Shown here: positions 51,027 to 61,662 of the stretch, in pieces
How positions within the stretch are numbered: the first letter of the stretch is position 1
How the letters are laid out: each line of letters starts with the position of its first letter
The notes under the pieces: model-generated
Seen by the model: only the letters and a program-made list of their open reading frames with translations
Database searches by the model: none
What the model was told of the DNA's origin: nothing
Position numbers and translations under genes: made by a program
Assembly (NCBI RefSeq): GCF_021261325.1
Contig: NZ_JAJSBI010000005.1
Coordinates: 248,001 to 312,000 of the forward strand
Source: Streptomyces guryensis
Lineage (GTDB): Bacteria; Actinomycetota; Actinomycetes; Streptomycetales; Streptomycetaceae
Direction of reading: 5' to 3'
DNA length: 64,000 bases

Positions 51027-52430
51027 TCAGTCGCCGATCCGGTCGATCTGCCGGAGCTTGTTCGTGGCGTCGAGGGCGGCTACCTTGTAGGACTCCGCCA
51101 GCGTCGGGTAGTTGAAGACCGCGTCGACCAGGTAGTCGACGGTGCCGCCGCAGCCCATCACCGACTGGCCGATGTGGATGAGCTCGGTGGCACCGGTGCC
51201 GAAGCAGTGCACGCCGAGCAGGGTGCGGTCCTCGGGGGACACCAGCAGCTTCAGCATGCCGTGCGAGTCTCCGATGATCTGGCCCCGGGCCAGTTCGCGG
51301 TAGCGGGAGATGCCGACCTCGAACGGCACGCAGCCCTCGGTGAGTTGGTCCTCGGTCCGCCCGACGAAGCTGATCTCCGGGATGGTGTAGATGCCGATGG
51401 GCTGCAGGCTCTGCATCCGGCCGACCGGCTCGCCGCAGGCGTGGTAGGCGGCCGACCGTCCCTGCTCCATCGACGTCGCGGCCAGTGCGGGGAAGCCGAT
51501 CACGTCGCCGACGGCGTAGATGTGCGGCACCTCGGTTCGGTAGTGCTCGTCGACGGTGATCCGACCGCGCCTGTCCGCGGACAAGCCGGCCTTGTCCAGG
51601 TCGAGTTCGTCCGTCAGGCCCTGCCGGCCCGCCGAGTACATCACCGCGTCGGCCGGTATCTTCTTGCCGCTCTCCAGGACGGTGAGCGTGCCGCGCGGAT
51701 GCCGTTCCACCGCGCCGACGGTCTCGCCGAACCGGAACGTCACCGCGAGATCCCGCAGGTGGTACTTGAGCGACTCGATGACCTCGACGTCGCACATGTC
51801 GAGCATCCCGGCACGCTTCTCGACGACCGTCACCTTGCTGCCGAGCGCGGCGAACATGGAGGCGTACTCCATGCCGATGACCCCCGCACCGACGATGACC
51901 ATGGAACGCGGCACGCGTTCCAGCGCCAGCACGTTGTCGGAGTCCATGATCGTACGGCCGTCGAACTCGACGCTGTCGGGCCGGGCCGGCCTGGTACCGG
52001 TGGCGATGACGATGTGCTCCGCGCTGAGCAGCCGTTCGTTGCCGGTGACCTCGCGCAGCGCGATGGTGTGCGGGTCGACGAAACTGCCGGTGCCGGCGAA
52101 GAGGGAGACGTGGTTGCGGGAGAGCTGGCTGCGGATGACGTCGACCTCCCGGCCGACCACGTGCTGGGTGCGCGAGGTCAGGTCGGAGACGGTGATGTCC
52201 TCCTTCAGCCGGTAGCTCTGCCCGTACAGATCGCGCTGGGTGAGACCGGTCAGGTACAGCACCGCCTCGCGCAGGGTCTTGGAGGGGATGGTTCCGGTGT
52301 GGATGGAGACCCCGCCGACCATGTCGGGGCGGTCGACGACGGCGACCCGGCGGCCGAGCTTGGCCGCGGCGATGGCGGCCTTCTGCCCACCCGGGCCGGA
52401 TCCGATGACAAGCATGTCGAAGTCGGGCAC
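51027..52430 (-). CDS. sthA: Soluble (Si-specific) NAD(P)+ transhydrogenase
   Basis: GTG 52430 gives 467 residues. It is a flavoprotein-disulfide-reductase-like enzyme with FAD loop [21 protein letters not shown] loop [20 protein letters not shown] and the FAD-contact [16 protein letters not shown]. The redox-active CxxxxC of the lipoamide/glutathione-reductase group is absent ([17 protein letters not shown]), as in SthA, which interconverts NADPH and NADH. A long-form dispersed repeat lies 70 bp before the start in the same orientation. Confidence 0.9.
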   Translation of the reverse strand: MPDFDMLVIGSGPGGQKAAIAAAKLGRRVAVVDRPDMVGGVSIHTGTIPSKTLREAVLYLTGLTQRDLYGQSYRLKEDITVSDLTSRTQHVVGREVDVIRSQLSRNHVSLFAGTGSFVDPHTIALREVTGNERLLSAEHIVIATGTRPARPDSVEFDGRTIMDSDNVLALERVPRSMVIVGAGVIGMEYASMFAALGSKVTVVEKRAGMLDMCDVEVIESLKYHLRDLAVTFRFGETVGAVERHPRGTLTVLESGKKIPADAVMYSAGRQGLTDELDLDKAGLSADRRGRITVDEHYRTEVPHIYAVGDVIGFPALAATSMEQGRSAAYHACGEPVGRMQSLQPIGIYTIPEISFVGRTEDQLTEGCVPFEVGISRYRELARGQIIGDSHGMLKLLVSPEDRTLLGVHCFGTGATELIHIGQSVMGCGGTVDYLVDAVFNYPTLAESYKVAALDATNKLRQIDRIGD

Positions 52431-52500
52431 CTTCCGGAGTCTGTCAGCCCCGCCCCCCGCTTCGAAAGACTGAACGGGCAACGATCGCCCACGAAGTGAC

Positions 52501-52583
52501 GGGGCGGGAGCCCCCGAAGGGGCGCGGGACTGCATCGATATGCGGCTCCGCCGCGTGGGCGCGACCAGCCACGATGAACCCGC
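52501..52583 (-). repeat. Dispersed Streptomyces intergenic repeat, copy B (long form)
   Basis: On the minus strand it reads ATCGTGGCTGGTCGCGCCC, then GGCGGAGCCGCATATCGAT, then CCCGCGCCCC-ttcg-GGGG, closely matching copy A (18795-18868). It lies between the divergent transhydrogenase and sulfite-oxidase-like genes. Confidence 0.85.
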
Positions 52584-52634
52584 GGACAACTGACGGCACA
52601 TCGCGGCACACCCCGGCGGAGCGATAATGCAGCT

Positions 52635-53765
52635 ATGGGCCATCGACTCGCCGACGCGAGCACCCCCGCCCGGCTGGCCGCACCCGACGAGGGCATCGGC
52701 CGGGACGAACTGGCGCTCGCCACCCGCAACCACGGCCTCCCCCTCGAGGCACTGCGCTACGACGTCACCCCGCCGGGTCTGCACTACCTGCTGACGCACT
52801 ACGACATCCCGTACGTCCCCGACGGCACACCCTGGCCGCTGACCGTCGGAGGCCGGGTCCGCCGTGCGCTGCAGCTGGACCTGGCCGAACTGCGCGCCCG
52901 TCCCCAGGTCACCACGCGCGTGACCATGGAGTGCGCGGGCAACGGCCGCGCCCTGCTGGCCCCCCGTCCGGTCAGCCAGCCCTGGCTCGTCGAGGCGGTC
53001 GGCACCGCCGAGTGGACGGGCGTACCGCTGCGGCTGCTGCTCGCCGAGGCCGGAGTGCAGCCCGAGGCCGTCGACGTGGTCTTCACCGGCGCCGACCACG
53101 GTGTGGAACGCGGCGTCGAGCAGGACTACCAGCGGTCCCTGCCGGTGGAGGTGGCCATGGGCACCGAGCCCGAAGTGCTGGTGGCGTACGCGATGAACGG
53201 TGCCCCCCTGCTGCCCCAGCACGGCCACCCGCTGCGCCTGATCGTGCCCGGCTGGTACGGCATGGCACAGGTGAAGTGGCTCCGCGAGATCACTGTCACC
53301 GACGCACCGTTCACGGGATTCCAGCAGGCCGTCGCCTACCGGCTCCGGCAGGACTCCGCCGACGAGGGCCGACCGGTCACCCGGATCGAGCCGCGAGCCC
53401 TGCTGATCCCGCCCGGCTTCCCGGACTTCATGTCCCGCTCCCGCGTGCTGCGACCCGGCCCGGTGACGCTGGAGGGCCGAGCCTGGTCGGGGCGGGCACC
53501 GCTCGCGCGGGCCGAGGTGAGCACGGACGCCGGGCGCACCTGGCACGAGGCCGAACTGGAACCCGACGGCGGGCGCCGGTGGGCATGGCGGCGCTGGCAC
53601 CTCGAATGGACGGCGACCCCCGGCGAGCACGTGCTGAGCGCGCGGGCCACCGACGCCGAAGGACACACCCAGCCGCTGGAACAGCACTGGAACCGTGGCG
53701 GCTTCACCAACAACCTCGTCCAGCGGGTGCCGGTGCTGTGCCTGGAGCCCGGCGACACGGACTGA
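52635..53765 (+). CDS. Sulfite-oxidase-like molybdenum-cofactor enzyme
   Basis: The 376-residue protein has the molybdopterin domain with the Moco-ligating cysteine C100 in [12 protein letters not shown], and [17 protein letters not shown] and [21 protein letters not shown] of the sulfite-oxidase family. The C-terminal Mo-co dimerisation domain (about 255-376) includes [16 protein letters not shown]. No haem domain or Tat signal is present, so it is probably cytoplasmic and reduces or oxidises an unknown substrate. GATAAT 6 bp before the ATG with no Shine-Dalgarno suggests leaderless translation. Confidence 0.88.
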   Translation: MGHRLADASTPARLAAPDEGIGRDELALATRNHGLPLEALRYDVTPPGLHYLLTHYDIPYVPDGTPWPLTVGGRVRRALQLDLAELRARPQVTTRVTMECAGNGRALLAPRPVSQPWLVEAVGTAEWTGVPLRLLLAEAGVQPEAVDVVFTGADHGVERGVEQDYQRSLPVEVAMGTEPEVLVAYAMNGAPLLPQHGHPLRLIVPGWYGMAQVKWLREITVTDAPFTGFQQAVAYRLRQDSADEGRPVTRIEPRALLIPPGFPDFMSRSRVLRPGPVTLEGRAWSGRAPLARAEVSTDAGRTWHEAELEPDGGRRWAWRRWHLEWTATPGEHVLSARATDAEGHTQPLEQHWNRGGFTNNLVQRVPVLCLEPGDTD

Positions 53766-53809
53766 ACCGGCACCGGGTCTCCAGAGGGGCGTACGGAACG
53801 GGCAGGGCT

Positions 53810-54016
53810 CTACGGAAGCAGCTTCTCCAGGGCGGCGGGGCCCTCCGTCTCCAGCTTGCGCCTGGCCCATTCGAGGTTGCGCGGGGTGATGTCCCTGCCT
53901 GTGGCAAGGACGAGGTCCTCCGGTGACACATCGGTGCCGGTACGGGTGTGGAGCAGGTCGTCCGGGGTGACGCGGTCCTCGGACGGCCCGGACACGTCGG
54001 GCTGTGACGTCGGCAT
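53810..54016 (-). CDS. Small acidic protein of unknown function
   Basis: ATG 54016 with GAGGAGCAGAG upstream gives 68 residues. The protein is acidic and proline-rich at the start, then has [20 protein letters not shown] and [20 protein letters not shown], a helical end. The pattern occurs in short Streptomyces proteins but I do not know a function. It lies between the sulfite-oxidase-like and MMPL genes, on the opposite strand. Confidence 0.65.
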   Translation of the reverse strand: MPTSQPDVSGPSEDRVTPDDLLHTRTGTDVSPEDLVLATGRDITPRNLEWARRKLETEGPAALEKLLP

Positions 54017-54179
54017 GATCTCTGCTCCTCGGGTCCGGATCGCTTCTGCTAACACCATTCATCGCAGGAGCCCGGCGTGCATCCGGAAGAGAACGCAAGC
54101 GGCCCGAGATGCCGGAGTGACAGGGCGGGCGTCTAATGAAAAACAACGACCGTCCGGACCGGCAGAGAAGGCCGAGGCC

Positions 54180-56441
54180 ATGTCACCGACCCGCAAGGAC
54201 GCCGGGGGCGCGGGGGTTGCCAGCGGAGGGGCGCTGCGACGGCTGGGGGAGTGGTGCGCCAGGCACTTCATGATCGTCATAGTGGCCTGGCTGGTGGGGC
54301 TCGTGGCCTTGCAGACCCTGAACCGGTCCTTCGGCGGGGAGTACTCCGACAACTTCTCGCTGCCGGGTGTGCAGTCCCAGCAGGGCCTGGACGTCCTGAA
54401 GAAGCACGACCCCGCGGCAGGCGGCTACAGCAGCCAGATCGTCCTGCACGACGGGCAGAAGTCCCTCACCGCGCTGAGCTCACAGATGTCCACCACCATC
54501 GGCGACGTGCAGAAACTGCCGCACGTCCTGTCGGCACAGAACCCGCTGTCCGCCCCCGCCTCGAAGGTCGGCCCCCTCGCCTCCGACGGGAAGACCGGGT
54601 ACATCACCGTCCGCTTCGACGTCCAGCCCTCGACCCTGGGCGACACCTACCTGAGCGGCGTGGACAAGGCGGTCCAGCCGCTGCGCTCGGCCGGCGCGCA
54701 GGTCGAGTACGGCGGACCGCTCGGCGAACTGGGCCGGCCCGCCCCCGACGACCGGGTCAGCGAACTCATCGGCTTCGCCGTCGCGATCGTCGTCCTGCTC
54801 ATCGGCTTCGGCAGTGTGATCGCCGCCGGCCTGCCCCTGTTCACGGCACTGGTCAGCGTGGTCGGCGGGCTCGCGATCCTCGGACTGCTCGCGGCCGCGT
54901 TCACGTTCGCGACCGTCTCGCCGACCCTGGCGACCATGATCGGCCTCGGTGTCGGCATCGACTACGCCCTGTTCCAGCTCACACGGCACCGCCAGAACCT
55001 CATGAACGGGGCGAATCCGGTACGTGCCGCGGGCCATGCCACCGCCACCAGCGGGCGGGCCGTGCTCGTCTCCGGCTGCACCGTGATCATCGCGCTCGCC
55101 GGCCTGTACGCGTCCGGCGTGAGCTTCATCGGGAAACTCGGCCTGGCCGCCGCCACGACGGTCGTCTCAGCGGTCATCGGCGCCCTGACACTGGTCCCTG
55201 CCATGCTCGGGCTGATCGGCAGACGCATCGACCGCTACCACGTCCGGCGTCCCGTCGCCGAGACCGACGCAGAGCCCGGAGCCGAGCCGACCGGCACCTG
55301 GCACCGCTACGCCCAACGCGTGGAGCGCAGGCCCTGGCAATTCCTGGCGGCAGGCGTCACAACCGTCGTCGTCCTCGCCATCCCGCTGTTGTCCATCCAG
55401 CTCGGCCACATCGGAGACGGCGCCGACCCCACCTCCTTCACCGACCGCCGCGCCTACGACCTGATGACGAACGCCTTCGGCCCCGGCTCCAACGGCCCGC
55501 TCACCGTCGTCATCGACCAGACCTCCGTACCGTCCTCCCAGCGCTCCGCCCTCTCCTCGCAGGCCCAGAAGACCCTGAACGCGGTGGCAGGGGCCTCCAC
55601 CGTCACGCCGCTGACAGCCACCAAGGACGGGGACGTCCTGGTCGGCACGGTCTACTCGAAACAGTCCCCGCAGAGCGCCACCACCACGGACCTGACCAAC
55701 CGGCTGATCCACCACACCCTCCCGGACGCGGTATCGGGCACCTCCGCCAAGGGATACGTCACCGGCACCACCGCGGCCCAGGTCGACTTCCGCGACATCG
55801 TCGCCAGCCGGCTGCCCCTGATCATCGGTGTCGTGGTCGGCCTCGCGTTCCTGATCATCCTCGCGGTCTTCCACGGCCTGCTCGTCGCGGTCAAGGCGGC
55901 CGTCCTCAACGTGCTGTCGATCGGCGCCTCGTACGGCGTCGTGGTGGCCGTCTTCCAGTGGGGTTGGGGCGGGCCCGCACTGGGCGTCCACGGCAAGGTG
56001 CCCATCGAGAGCTATGTGCCGATGATGATGTTCGCGATCATCTTCGGCCTGAGCATGGACTACGAGATCTTCCTGCTCTCCCGCGTCCACGAGTCCTGGC
56101 TGCGCACCGGGGACGCCAAGGCCTCCGTCGCCCACGCCCTGGAGATCACCGCCCGGGTCATCACCTGCGCCGCCCTGATCATGGTCAGCGTCTTCGCGGC
56201 CTTCATCGTCAGCGACAACATCGTGGTCAAGATGCTCGGTCTGGGCCTCGCCGTGAGCGTGCTCATCGACGCGACCGTCGTACGGCTGCTCATGGTGCCG
56301 GCCGTGATGACGCTGCTGGGGCCGCACGCCTGGTGGACGCCCCGCTGGCTCGACCGGATCATGCCGCACATCGATGCCGAGGGCGACCAGGTGGAGAGTC
56401 CCGCGTCGGACGTCAGCCGCCGTCCGGCGACGCGGGCGTGA
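54180..56441 (+). CDS. MMPL/RND-family membrane transporter
   Basis: The ATG at 54180 (GAGAAGG upstream) gives 753 residues. It has the RND/MMPL plan of two repeats: one helix, a large outer domain and five helices each, with SEGMENTS such as [20 protein letters not shown] and [20 protein letters not shown], then [20 protein letters not shown]. The conserved IDYALF and MDYEIF blocks hold the proton-relay aspartates. MMPL proteins export lipids or siderophores, or act as efflux pumps. The gene stands alone; its last 29 bp overlap the converging phosphatase gene. Confidence 0.9.
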   Translation: MSPTRKDAGGAGVASGGALRRLGEWCARHFMIVIVAWLVGLVALQTLNRSFGGEYSDNFSLPGVQSQQGLDVLKKHDPAAGGYSSQIVLHDGQKSLTALSSQMSTTIGDVQKLPHVLSAQNPLSAPASKVGPLASDGKTGYITVRFDVQPSTLGDTYLSGVDKAVQPLRSAGAQVEYGGPLGELGRPAPDDRVSELIGFAVAIVVLLIGFGSVIAAGLPLFTALVSVVGGLAILGLLAAAFTFATVSPTLATMIGLGVGIDYALFQLTRHRQNLMNGANPVRAAGHATATSGRAVLVSGCTVIIALAGLYASGVSFIGKLGLAAATTVVSAVIGALTLVPAMLGLIGRRIDRYHVRRPVAETDAEPGAEPTGTWHRYAQRVERRPWQFLAAGVTTVVVLAIPLLSIQLGHIGDGADPTSFTDRRAYDLMTNAFGPGSNGPLTVVIDQTSVPSSQRSALSSQAQKTLNAVAGASTVTPLTATKDGDVLVGTVYSKQSPQSATTTDLTNRLIHHTLPDAVSGTSAKGYVTGTTAAQVDFRDIVASRLPLIIGVVVGLAFLIILAVFHGLLVAVKAAVLNVLSIGASYGVVVAVFQWGWGGPALGVHGKVPIESYVPMMMFAIIFGLSMDYEIFLLSRVHESWLRTGDAKASVAHALEITARVITCAALIMVSVFAAFIVSDNIVVKMLGLGLAVSVLIDATVVRLLMVPAVMTLLGPHAWWTPRWLDRIMPHIDAEGDQVESPASDVSRRPATRA

Positions 56442-57525
56442 GGACGAGCATCGTCACGTCGTCGTCCACAGCAGGGCAGTACCGTACGAGATCCGCCCAG
56501 ACCCGGTCCGCGAGTACGGCCGGGTCGTCGTCGGCCAGCGCGGCCAGGCGGTCGGTCAGCGGGTAGAAGGTGCCGGACGGGTCGCGGGCCTCGCTGACGC
56601 CGTCCGAGGCCAGGAACAGGCTGTGGCCGGGCTCCAGCCGCAGCGTGAGCCCGGTGTGCGGGCCGCCGTCGGACAGGCCGAGACCGAGCGGTGTCCAGGC
56701 CGCGAGCTCGATCTCGGTGGCCTGCCGGCCGCGCAGCAGCAGGGGTGCCGGATGCCCGCAGGACACCAACCGGACCGACCGGCCGTCGGGCGAGAACTCC
56801 AGCAGTACGGCGGTCGCGAACAGCTCGGCGTACCGGGCCGACGCCGAGTCCAGCTCCAGCCTGCGGTCGAGCCGGGCGGCGACCGACTCCAGGTCCGGCT
56901 GGTCCAGCACCGCCTCCCGGAAGGCACCCAGCAGGGAGGCGACGGTGGCGACCGCCGCCAGCCCGTGCCCCTGCACGTCGCCCATCACCGCCCGTACACC
57001 GTGCGGCCCCTCGCGTACGTCGAAGAAGTCGCCGCCCACCAGCGTGCCGCGCTGCGCGGCCCGGTACAGGCCGACACAGCGGACCGGGCCGACCCGCTCG
57101 GGCAGCGGCGGGACCACGGCGCGCTGCGCGGCCTCGGCGACCGTGCGCTCCAGATCCAGCTGGGCGTCGCGGCGGCTGCGCACATAGGACACGAACACAC
57201 TCAGCACGGACACGAAGGTGATGGTCAACAGGTCGGTGTTGCCCGGGTGGTTCAGCTGGAAGGCCGGGATGTTGAGCACGGCGACGACCACCCCGCCGAG
57301 GAGCGCGGTCGCCAGCGGCCCGTACGAGAGGACGGCCAGCGGCGGGATGGCGCCCAGCAGAAAACCGATGTCGAGGGGGTCGTGGCTGGCCAGGGTGGCC
57401 GCACAGACGCCCGCGATCAGGACGAGCGGGAGCAACCGCACCAGCCGGGGCGGTGGCGCGCCCCGCAGCCAGCCCCGCCGGTCGTGGTCCTGTCGCCGTG
57501 GTGACAGGAGGTGCACCTTTCCCAC
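56413..57525 (-). CDS. Membrane-anchored SpoIIE/PP2C-type phosphatase
   Basis: GTG 57525 (AGGAG upstream) gives 370 residues. The N-terminal 110 residues have about three membrane helices ([43 protein letters not shown]). The SpoIIE phosphatase domain follows, with [28 protein letters not shown] and [11 protein letters not shown] as metal-binding motifs. It probably controls a sigma factor through an anti-anti-sigma protein. Unlike the 793-residue phosphatase elsewhere in this window it lacks GAF and PAS sensors. Confidence 0.9.
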   Translation of the reverse strand: MGKVHLLSPRRQDHDRRGWLRGAPPPRLVRLLPLVLIAGVCAATLASHDPLDIGFLLGAIPPLAVLSYGPLATALLGGVVVAVLNIPAFQLNHPGNTDLLTITFVSVLSVFVSYVRSRRDAQLDLERTVAEAAQRAVVPPLPERVGPVRCVGLYRAAQRGTLVGGDFFDVREGPHGVRAVMGDVQGHGLAAVATVASLLGAFREAVLDQPDLESVAARLDRRLELDSASARYAELFATAVLLEFSPDGRSVRLVSCGHPAPLLLRGRQATEIELAAWTPLGLGLSDGGPHTGLTLRLEPGHSLFLASDGVSEARDPSGTFYPLTDRLAALADDDPAVLADRVWADLVRYCPAVDDDVTMLVLTPASPDGG

Positions 57526-57632
57526 AGCACCACGCTCCTACGGAGGGACGCGGCCCGCACGCCGGGCCGGCTGTCGGTGCCGGGTGGCATGCTGATCAAT
57601 GGCGTTTAGCGGCGGCTTGCGGGGGAGGCGGC

Positions 57633-57962
57633 ATGGGGTTCATGGGCGAGGTCTGGCAGGTGCGCACCGGGAAGGAGCCGGTCGGGGAGATCCTGATCGA
57701 CGACACCGACTTTCCGTGGCTGTCCGGCCGATTCACGGCCGGTCCGGCCTTCGAGGACGTCCGGGAGCTGTTCGCCCGTGAACTCGCCCTGATCGAGCGG
57801 GACGACGAGGAGCACCGGCAGAAGTGGGAGACGGCCTACGACGAGATCACCAGACGGGTGTCCCTGTCGTCGCCGGGCGGACCCGTTCCCGAGTTCCTGC
57901 TGCACATCGAGGGCGACCGGGCCTGGTTCCGCTGGAGCGACGAACCGTTCGAGCATGCGTAG
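57633..57962 (+). CDS. Small conserved-looking protein of unknown function
   Basis: ATG 57633 (GGGGGAGGC upstream) gives 109 residues. The segments VWQVRTGKEPVGEILIDDTD, PWLSGRF, then RELFARELALIERDDEEHRQ and LLHIEGDRAWFRWSDEPF resemble the small single-domain Streptomyces proteins of unknown function. The next gene follows within 10 bp, so the two probably share an mRNA. Confidence 0.75.
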   Translation: MGFMGEVWQVRTGKEPVGEILIDDTDFPWLSGRFTAGPAFEDVRELFARELALIERDDEEHRQKWETAYDEITRRVSLSSPGGPVPEFLLHIEGDRAWFRWSDEPFEHA

Positions 57963-57972
57963 GGGAGTGGGG

Positions 57973-58599
57973 GTGCACGGCGTACGCGTGGTGCTGATCG
58001 GAGGCACGTCGAACGTGGGCAAGTCGACGGTCGGGCGAGCGGTCGCGGAGCGTCTCGGGTTCGCGTATCGGTCGACAGACCTGCTGGCCCGTCACCCCGG
58101 GCGGCCCTGGAGAACCCCGGAGCGGGAGGTGCCCGGGCATGTCGCCGAGCACTATGCGTCGCTCACGGTCGACGAGCTGATCACGTCCGTGCTCGCCCAC
58201 TACGAACGGCTGTGGCCCCGCATCCGCACACTCATCGCAACTCATGCGGCCCAGGACGAGGCCGGCGCGGGGCTCGTCCTGGAGGGCTCGGCGCTGTGGC
58301 CGGTCCGCGTCGCCGGACTGGATGTCCCGCACACGGCCGCCGTGTGGCTGACGGCCGACGAAGCCGTGCTGCGCGCCCGGGTGCGTACGGGCGGACGGTA
58401 CGAGGCGGCGACGGCCGAGGAGCGGGCACTGATGGACAGCTTCCTGGCCCGCACGGAGCGCTATCAGAGCCTGATGGTCGAAGCCCTGGACGAGTTGGGC
58501 CTCGGCTGCATCGATGCCGGTGCCGGGAGGACGGTCGCCGCGCTGGTCGAGTCGGTGCTGGACGCGGTGGCGGAGCAGGGTGCGGCGGACGGGTCGTGA
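57973..58599 (+). CDS. P-loop small-molecule kinase-like protein
   Basis: I use GTG 57973 (AGGGGAG upstream); ATG 57955, overlapping the previous stop, is an alternative. The 208-residue product has a Walker A GGTSNVGKSTVGRAVAERLG at about 11-30, DLLARHPGRPW, and a late helix VEALDELGLGCI that ends in a C-terminal tail. It resembles shikimate-kinase or AAA-type nucleotide kinases; substrate unknown. The last ~105 bp are part of a tandem duplication. Confidence 0.75.
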   Translation: MHGVRVVLIGGTSNVGKSTVGRAVAERLGFAYRSTDLLARHPGRPWRTPEREVPGHVAEHYASLTVDELITSVLAHYERLWPRIRTLIATHAAQDEAGAGLVLEGSALWPVRVAGLDVPHTAAVWLTADEAVLRARVRTGGRYEAATAEERALMDSFLARTERYQSLMVEALDELGLGCIDAGAGRTVAALVESVLDAVAEQGAADGS

Positions 58600-58770
58600 C
58601 GCAGTGTCAGCTGACCGCTTCCCAAGGGGCCTGGGCCTCGGCTGCATCGATGCCGGTGCCGGGGGGACGGTCGTCGCGCTGGTCGAGTCGGTGCTGGACG
58701 TCGTGGTGAGCAGGGGGCGGCGGATCGGCTGTGACGCCGTGTCAGCCAGCCGAAAGCTCCAACAGGGCCT
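58497..58770. repeat. 136-bp tandem duplication spanning the kinase/dehydrogenase gene junction
   Basis: Unit 1 (58497-58632) and unit 2 (58633-58770) both start GGGCCTCGGCTGCATCGATG and match along their length with scattered differences. Unit 1 holds the last ~105 bp of the kinase gene. Unit 2 is a non-coding relic of that end plus the true end of the converging dehydrogenase gene. GGCCTGGGCCTCG occurs at each boundary, a likely recombination point. Confidence 0.8.
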
Positions 58771-59635
58771 GGGCCTCGACGAGGATCTCGGTGACCCGCT
58801 GCCCGAAGGCGGCGTCGCATGCGTGCGGTCGCCCGGTGTTGGCGGCGGCGAGGAGCGTGTCGGCGGCGCGGACGAGCGCGGCGACGGCTCCCGCGGTGCT
58901 GTGCGGCAGCACCGACACCCCTGCCTCGCCCCGGAGTTCGACCGCGGCACCGGCCGCCGCGGGCGGTGCCGACAGACTGAGCGTCACGGTGCTCGACGCG
59001 CCGCCGACATGGTCGAGCACCAGATGGGCCGTGTCCCCGGGACCGGGCGCCGCGGCCGCCACCCGACGCACGTCACCGAGGACCGGCAGCAGCACGGACA
59101 GGGCATGGGGACCCACGTCCCACAGCGCGCCCTTCTCCTGCCGCCACGGCGAGTCCGCGAACGCGCTGTGGCTGTCACCGCCGAACAGCGACCCGAGCCA
59201 CTGGGCATGGGCCGTGAACCAGCCCCCCACACCCGCCTGTTCGGCGATCCACGCCTCGGTCTCGGGCAGGAAGCGGCTGGTGAAGAAGACGACGGAAGCG
59301 ACCCCGGCCTCCCGGACCGCCTCGACCACCGCCCGTCCCTGCCCGACCGTCGTGGCGAGGGGCTTGTCCAGCAGCAGATGGCACCCGGCCCGCGCTGCGC
59401 GCACCGCGAGTTCAGCCTGCACGGCCGGCGGCAGGGCGACCGCTACCGCGTCCACATCGGCGAACAGGGCGTCGACGTCGTCGTAGGCACGCGTGCCGAA
59501 CCGGTCGGCGAGTTGCTTGGCGGCCTCCGAGCGGCGGCCCCACACCCCCACGAACTCCAGCACCGAGTGCTCCTGCAGGGCGGGGGCGTGTGTCATCTCC
59601 GCCCAGGGGCCGGTACCGAGAAGTCCCGTGCGCAT
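58742..59635 (-). CDS. Gfo/Idh/MocA-family oxidoreductase
   Basis: ATG 59635 follows GGAGAGGCGG; the protein has 297 residues, shorter than typical (about 340). The Rossmann loop is GLLGTGPWAEMT and the catalytic motif is LLLDKPLATT, with the lysine present. The substrate domain has QEKGALWDVGPHALSVLLPV, where the histidine is the probable catalytic base. It is one of three family members in the window. Its 3' end lies in the 136-bp tandem duplication. Confidence 0.87.
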   Translation of the reverse strand: MRTGLLGTGPWAEMTHAPALQEHSVLEFVGVWGRRSEAAKQLADRFGTRAYDDVDALFADVDAVAVALPPAVQAELAVRAARAGCHLLLDKPLATTVGQGRAVVEAVREAGVASVVFFTSRFLPETEAWIAEQAGVGGWFTAHAQWLGSLFGGDSHSAFADSPWRQEKGALWDVGPHALSVLLPVLGDVRRVAAAAPGPGDTAHLVLDHVGGASSTVTLSLSAPPAAAGAAVELRGEAGVSVLPHSTAGAVAALVRAADTLLAAANTGRPHACDAAFGQRVTEILVEAQALLELSAG

Positions 59636-59895
59636 GCCGCCGCCTCTCCACTCCGCCGCCCGTCGTGACGAGCTGGTCGCCAGTGAGCGTCGCACATCGA
59701 CCGGCCGGGTGCGCAAGCGGATCCGGTGGACGCGGGGATTCAGTTGCGGGGCTGCTGAATGCGTTCTCTTTCCTCTATTGGACCTGCGGCCCGCGGGCGG
59801 GTCAGGCTGGAACGCGTCCGGCTTCGCCGTACTCCATGTGCGGTGGGCCGAACGCCATTCGGTACCGCGCGACAATCGGAAGAGGTCACGAGCAC

Positions 59896-60753
59896 ATGCA
59901 GACCCGCCGCATCGGTGACGTCGAAGTCAGCGCGATCGGCCTGGGCGGAATGCCCATGTCGATCGAGGGACGGCCGGACGAGGCGCGCTCCCTCGCCACC
60001 ATCCACGCCGCCCTCGACGCCGGCGTGACCCTGATCGACACCGCCGACGCCTACCACCGGGACGCCCACGAGGTCGGCCACAACGAGACCCTGATCGCCA
60101 AGGCCCTCTCGTCCCACGACCGCGGCCGGGACGTCCTGGTAGCCACCAAGGGCGGCCATCTGCGGCCCGGCGACGGCAGCTGGACCCTCGACGGCAGCCC
60201 CCGCCACCTCAAGGAGGCATGTGAGGCGTCCCTGCGGCGGCTCGGCGTGGAAGCCATCGGGCTCTACCAGTTCCACCGCCCCGACCCGAGGGTGCCGTAC
60301 GCCGAGTCCGTCGGTGCCGTCCGGGACCTTCTCGACGAGGGCAAGATCCGGCTGGCGGGCATCTCCAACGCCGACCCCGACCAGATCAGGCAGGCGAACG
60401 ACATCCTCGGCGGTCGGCTGGTCTCCGTGCAGAACCAGTTCTCCCCGGCCTTCCGCTCCAGCGAGCGGGAACTGGAGCTGTGCGACGAACTCGGCATCGC
60501 CTTCCTGCCCTGGAGCCCGCTCGGCGGCATCTCCCGGGCGCGTGAACTGGGCTCCGCCTACGCGCCGTTCGCGCGGATCGCCGAGGCCCACGGGGTCAGC
60601 CCGCAGCGCGTGTGCCTGGCGTGGATGCTGGCCAAGTCGCCAGTGGTCGTCCCCATCCCCGGCTCCAGCCGTCCCGAGACCATCCTCGACTCCCTCGCCG
60701 CGCCCCGACTGGAACTCGACGCCGAGGAACTCGCGCAGCTCGACGCCGGCTGA
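59896..60753 (+). CDS. Aldo/keto reductase
   Basis: ATG 59896 follows GGAAGAGG; the protein has 285 residues. The catalytic tetrad is readable: D in LIDTADAYHRD with its Y, K in VATKGG, H in YQFHRPDP. The end VVVPIPGSSRPETILDSL is the family's NADPH-binding signature. It reduces an aldehyde or ketone with NADPH; substrate unknown. Confidence 0.9.
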   Translation: MQTRRIGDVEVSAIGLGGMPMSIEGRPDEARSLATIHAALDAGVTLIDTADAYHRDAHEVGHNETLIAKALSSHDRGRDVLVATKGGHLRPGDGSWTLDGSPRHLKEACEASLRRLGVEAIGLYQFHRPDPRVPYAESVGAVRDLLDEGKIRLAGISNADPDQIRQANDILGGRLVSVQNQFSPAFRSSERELELCDELGIAFLPWSPLGGISRARELGSAYAPFARIAEAHGVSPQRVCLAWMLAKSPVVVPIPGSSRPETILDSLAAPRLELDAEELAQLDAG

Positions 60754-60788
60754 CACGCCACACACGGTCACCACGGGGGATCCCGCCG

Positions 60789-61631
60789 ATGGCGTCGTCG
60801 TCGGAAGGGCCCCTCGACCACCGCTACCGTGACGAACACCCGATCCGCACCCTCGGGTACCTGTTCCGCGCCGACTGCCGCCACCTGATCGCGGCGGTCG
60901 GCGTGTTCAGCGTCAGACACAGCCCCGTCCGGCTGCTACCGCTGATCACCGCGTCCATCATCGACACCGTGTCCAGCACCAGCCGACCGGACGGTCCGGC
61001 ACCGTCATCATGGTCAGCGCCTTCCCGACCACCCTCACCGACTCCACCACCACACTGGCGGGTCCGGCCCCGTCATCACCGAGGGCCTGGAGTCGGTCCG
61101 TTCGGTCGGCGAGGTGCTGCAGGCCCCCGAACTCGAGGACAACGACGGCAAGGCGGAGCTCACCCTCACCGTTGCGCCGGGCGAGACCGCCGCCCTCGTC
61201 GGCGCGTCCGGCGCCGGCAAGTCCACGGTGCTCAACCTCGTCATAGGGTTCATCCGCCCCATCTCGTGCCGGATCCTGCTCGATGGCACCGACATGAACA
61301 CCCTCGACCTGCGCACCTACCGGTGCTTCGTGTCGGTGGTGCCGCGGGAGCCGTTCCTCTTTGACGACACCGTCCGCGAGAACGGCGCCTACGGCATGGA
61401 CGAGGCCGACGAGGAAACGGTGCGTGCGGCGCCGACCGACGCCAACGCCCTGGAGTTCGTCGAACGTCTGCCGCAGGGCCTGGACACCGTCGTCGGCGAG
61501 CGGGGCGCCCGCCTCTCCGGTGGGCAGCGCCTGGTGAGGGGCGACGGCCGCATCTGGAGACGCGGACGCACGAGGAACTCCTGCGCGGCGGCGGGGCGTA
61601 CACGAAGCTGCACGGCGGACAGGTCGCCTGA
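60789..61631 (+). pseudogene. Wrecked ABC exporter gene
   Basis: An exporter-like start (ATG 60789; DEHPIRTLGYLFRADCRHLI) loses its membrane domain after about 70 residues. The match resumes in other frames as a short membrane-domain scrap and then GEVLQAPELEDNDG with the ATPase Walker A LVGASGAGKSTVLNLVIGF and the signature LSGGQR. Directly after LSGGQR the Walker B and following part are missing, and the last 25 residues (THEELLRGGGAYTKLHGGQVA) return in a third frame to the TGA at 61629-61631. At least three deletions or frameshifts are present. Confidence 0.85.
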
Positions 61632-61662
61632 GCCGCCTCACGTCCGCCCCGCGGCCGTCTCC

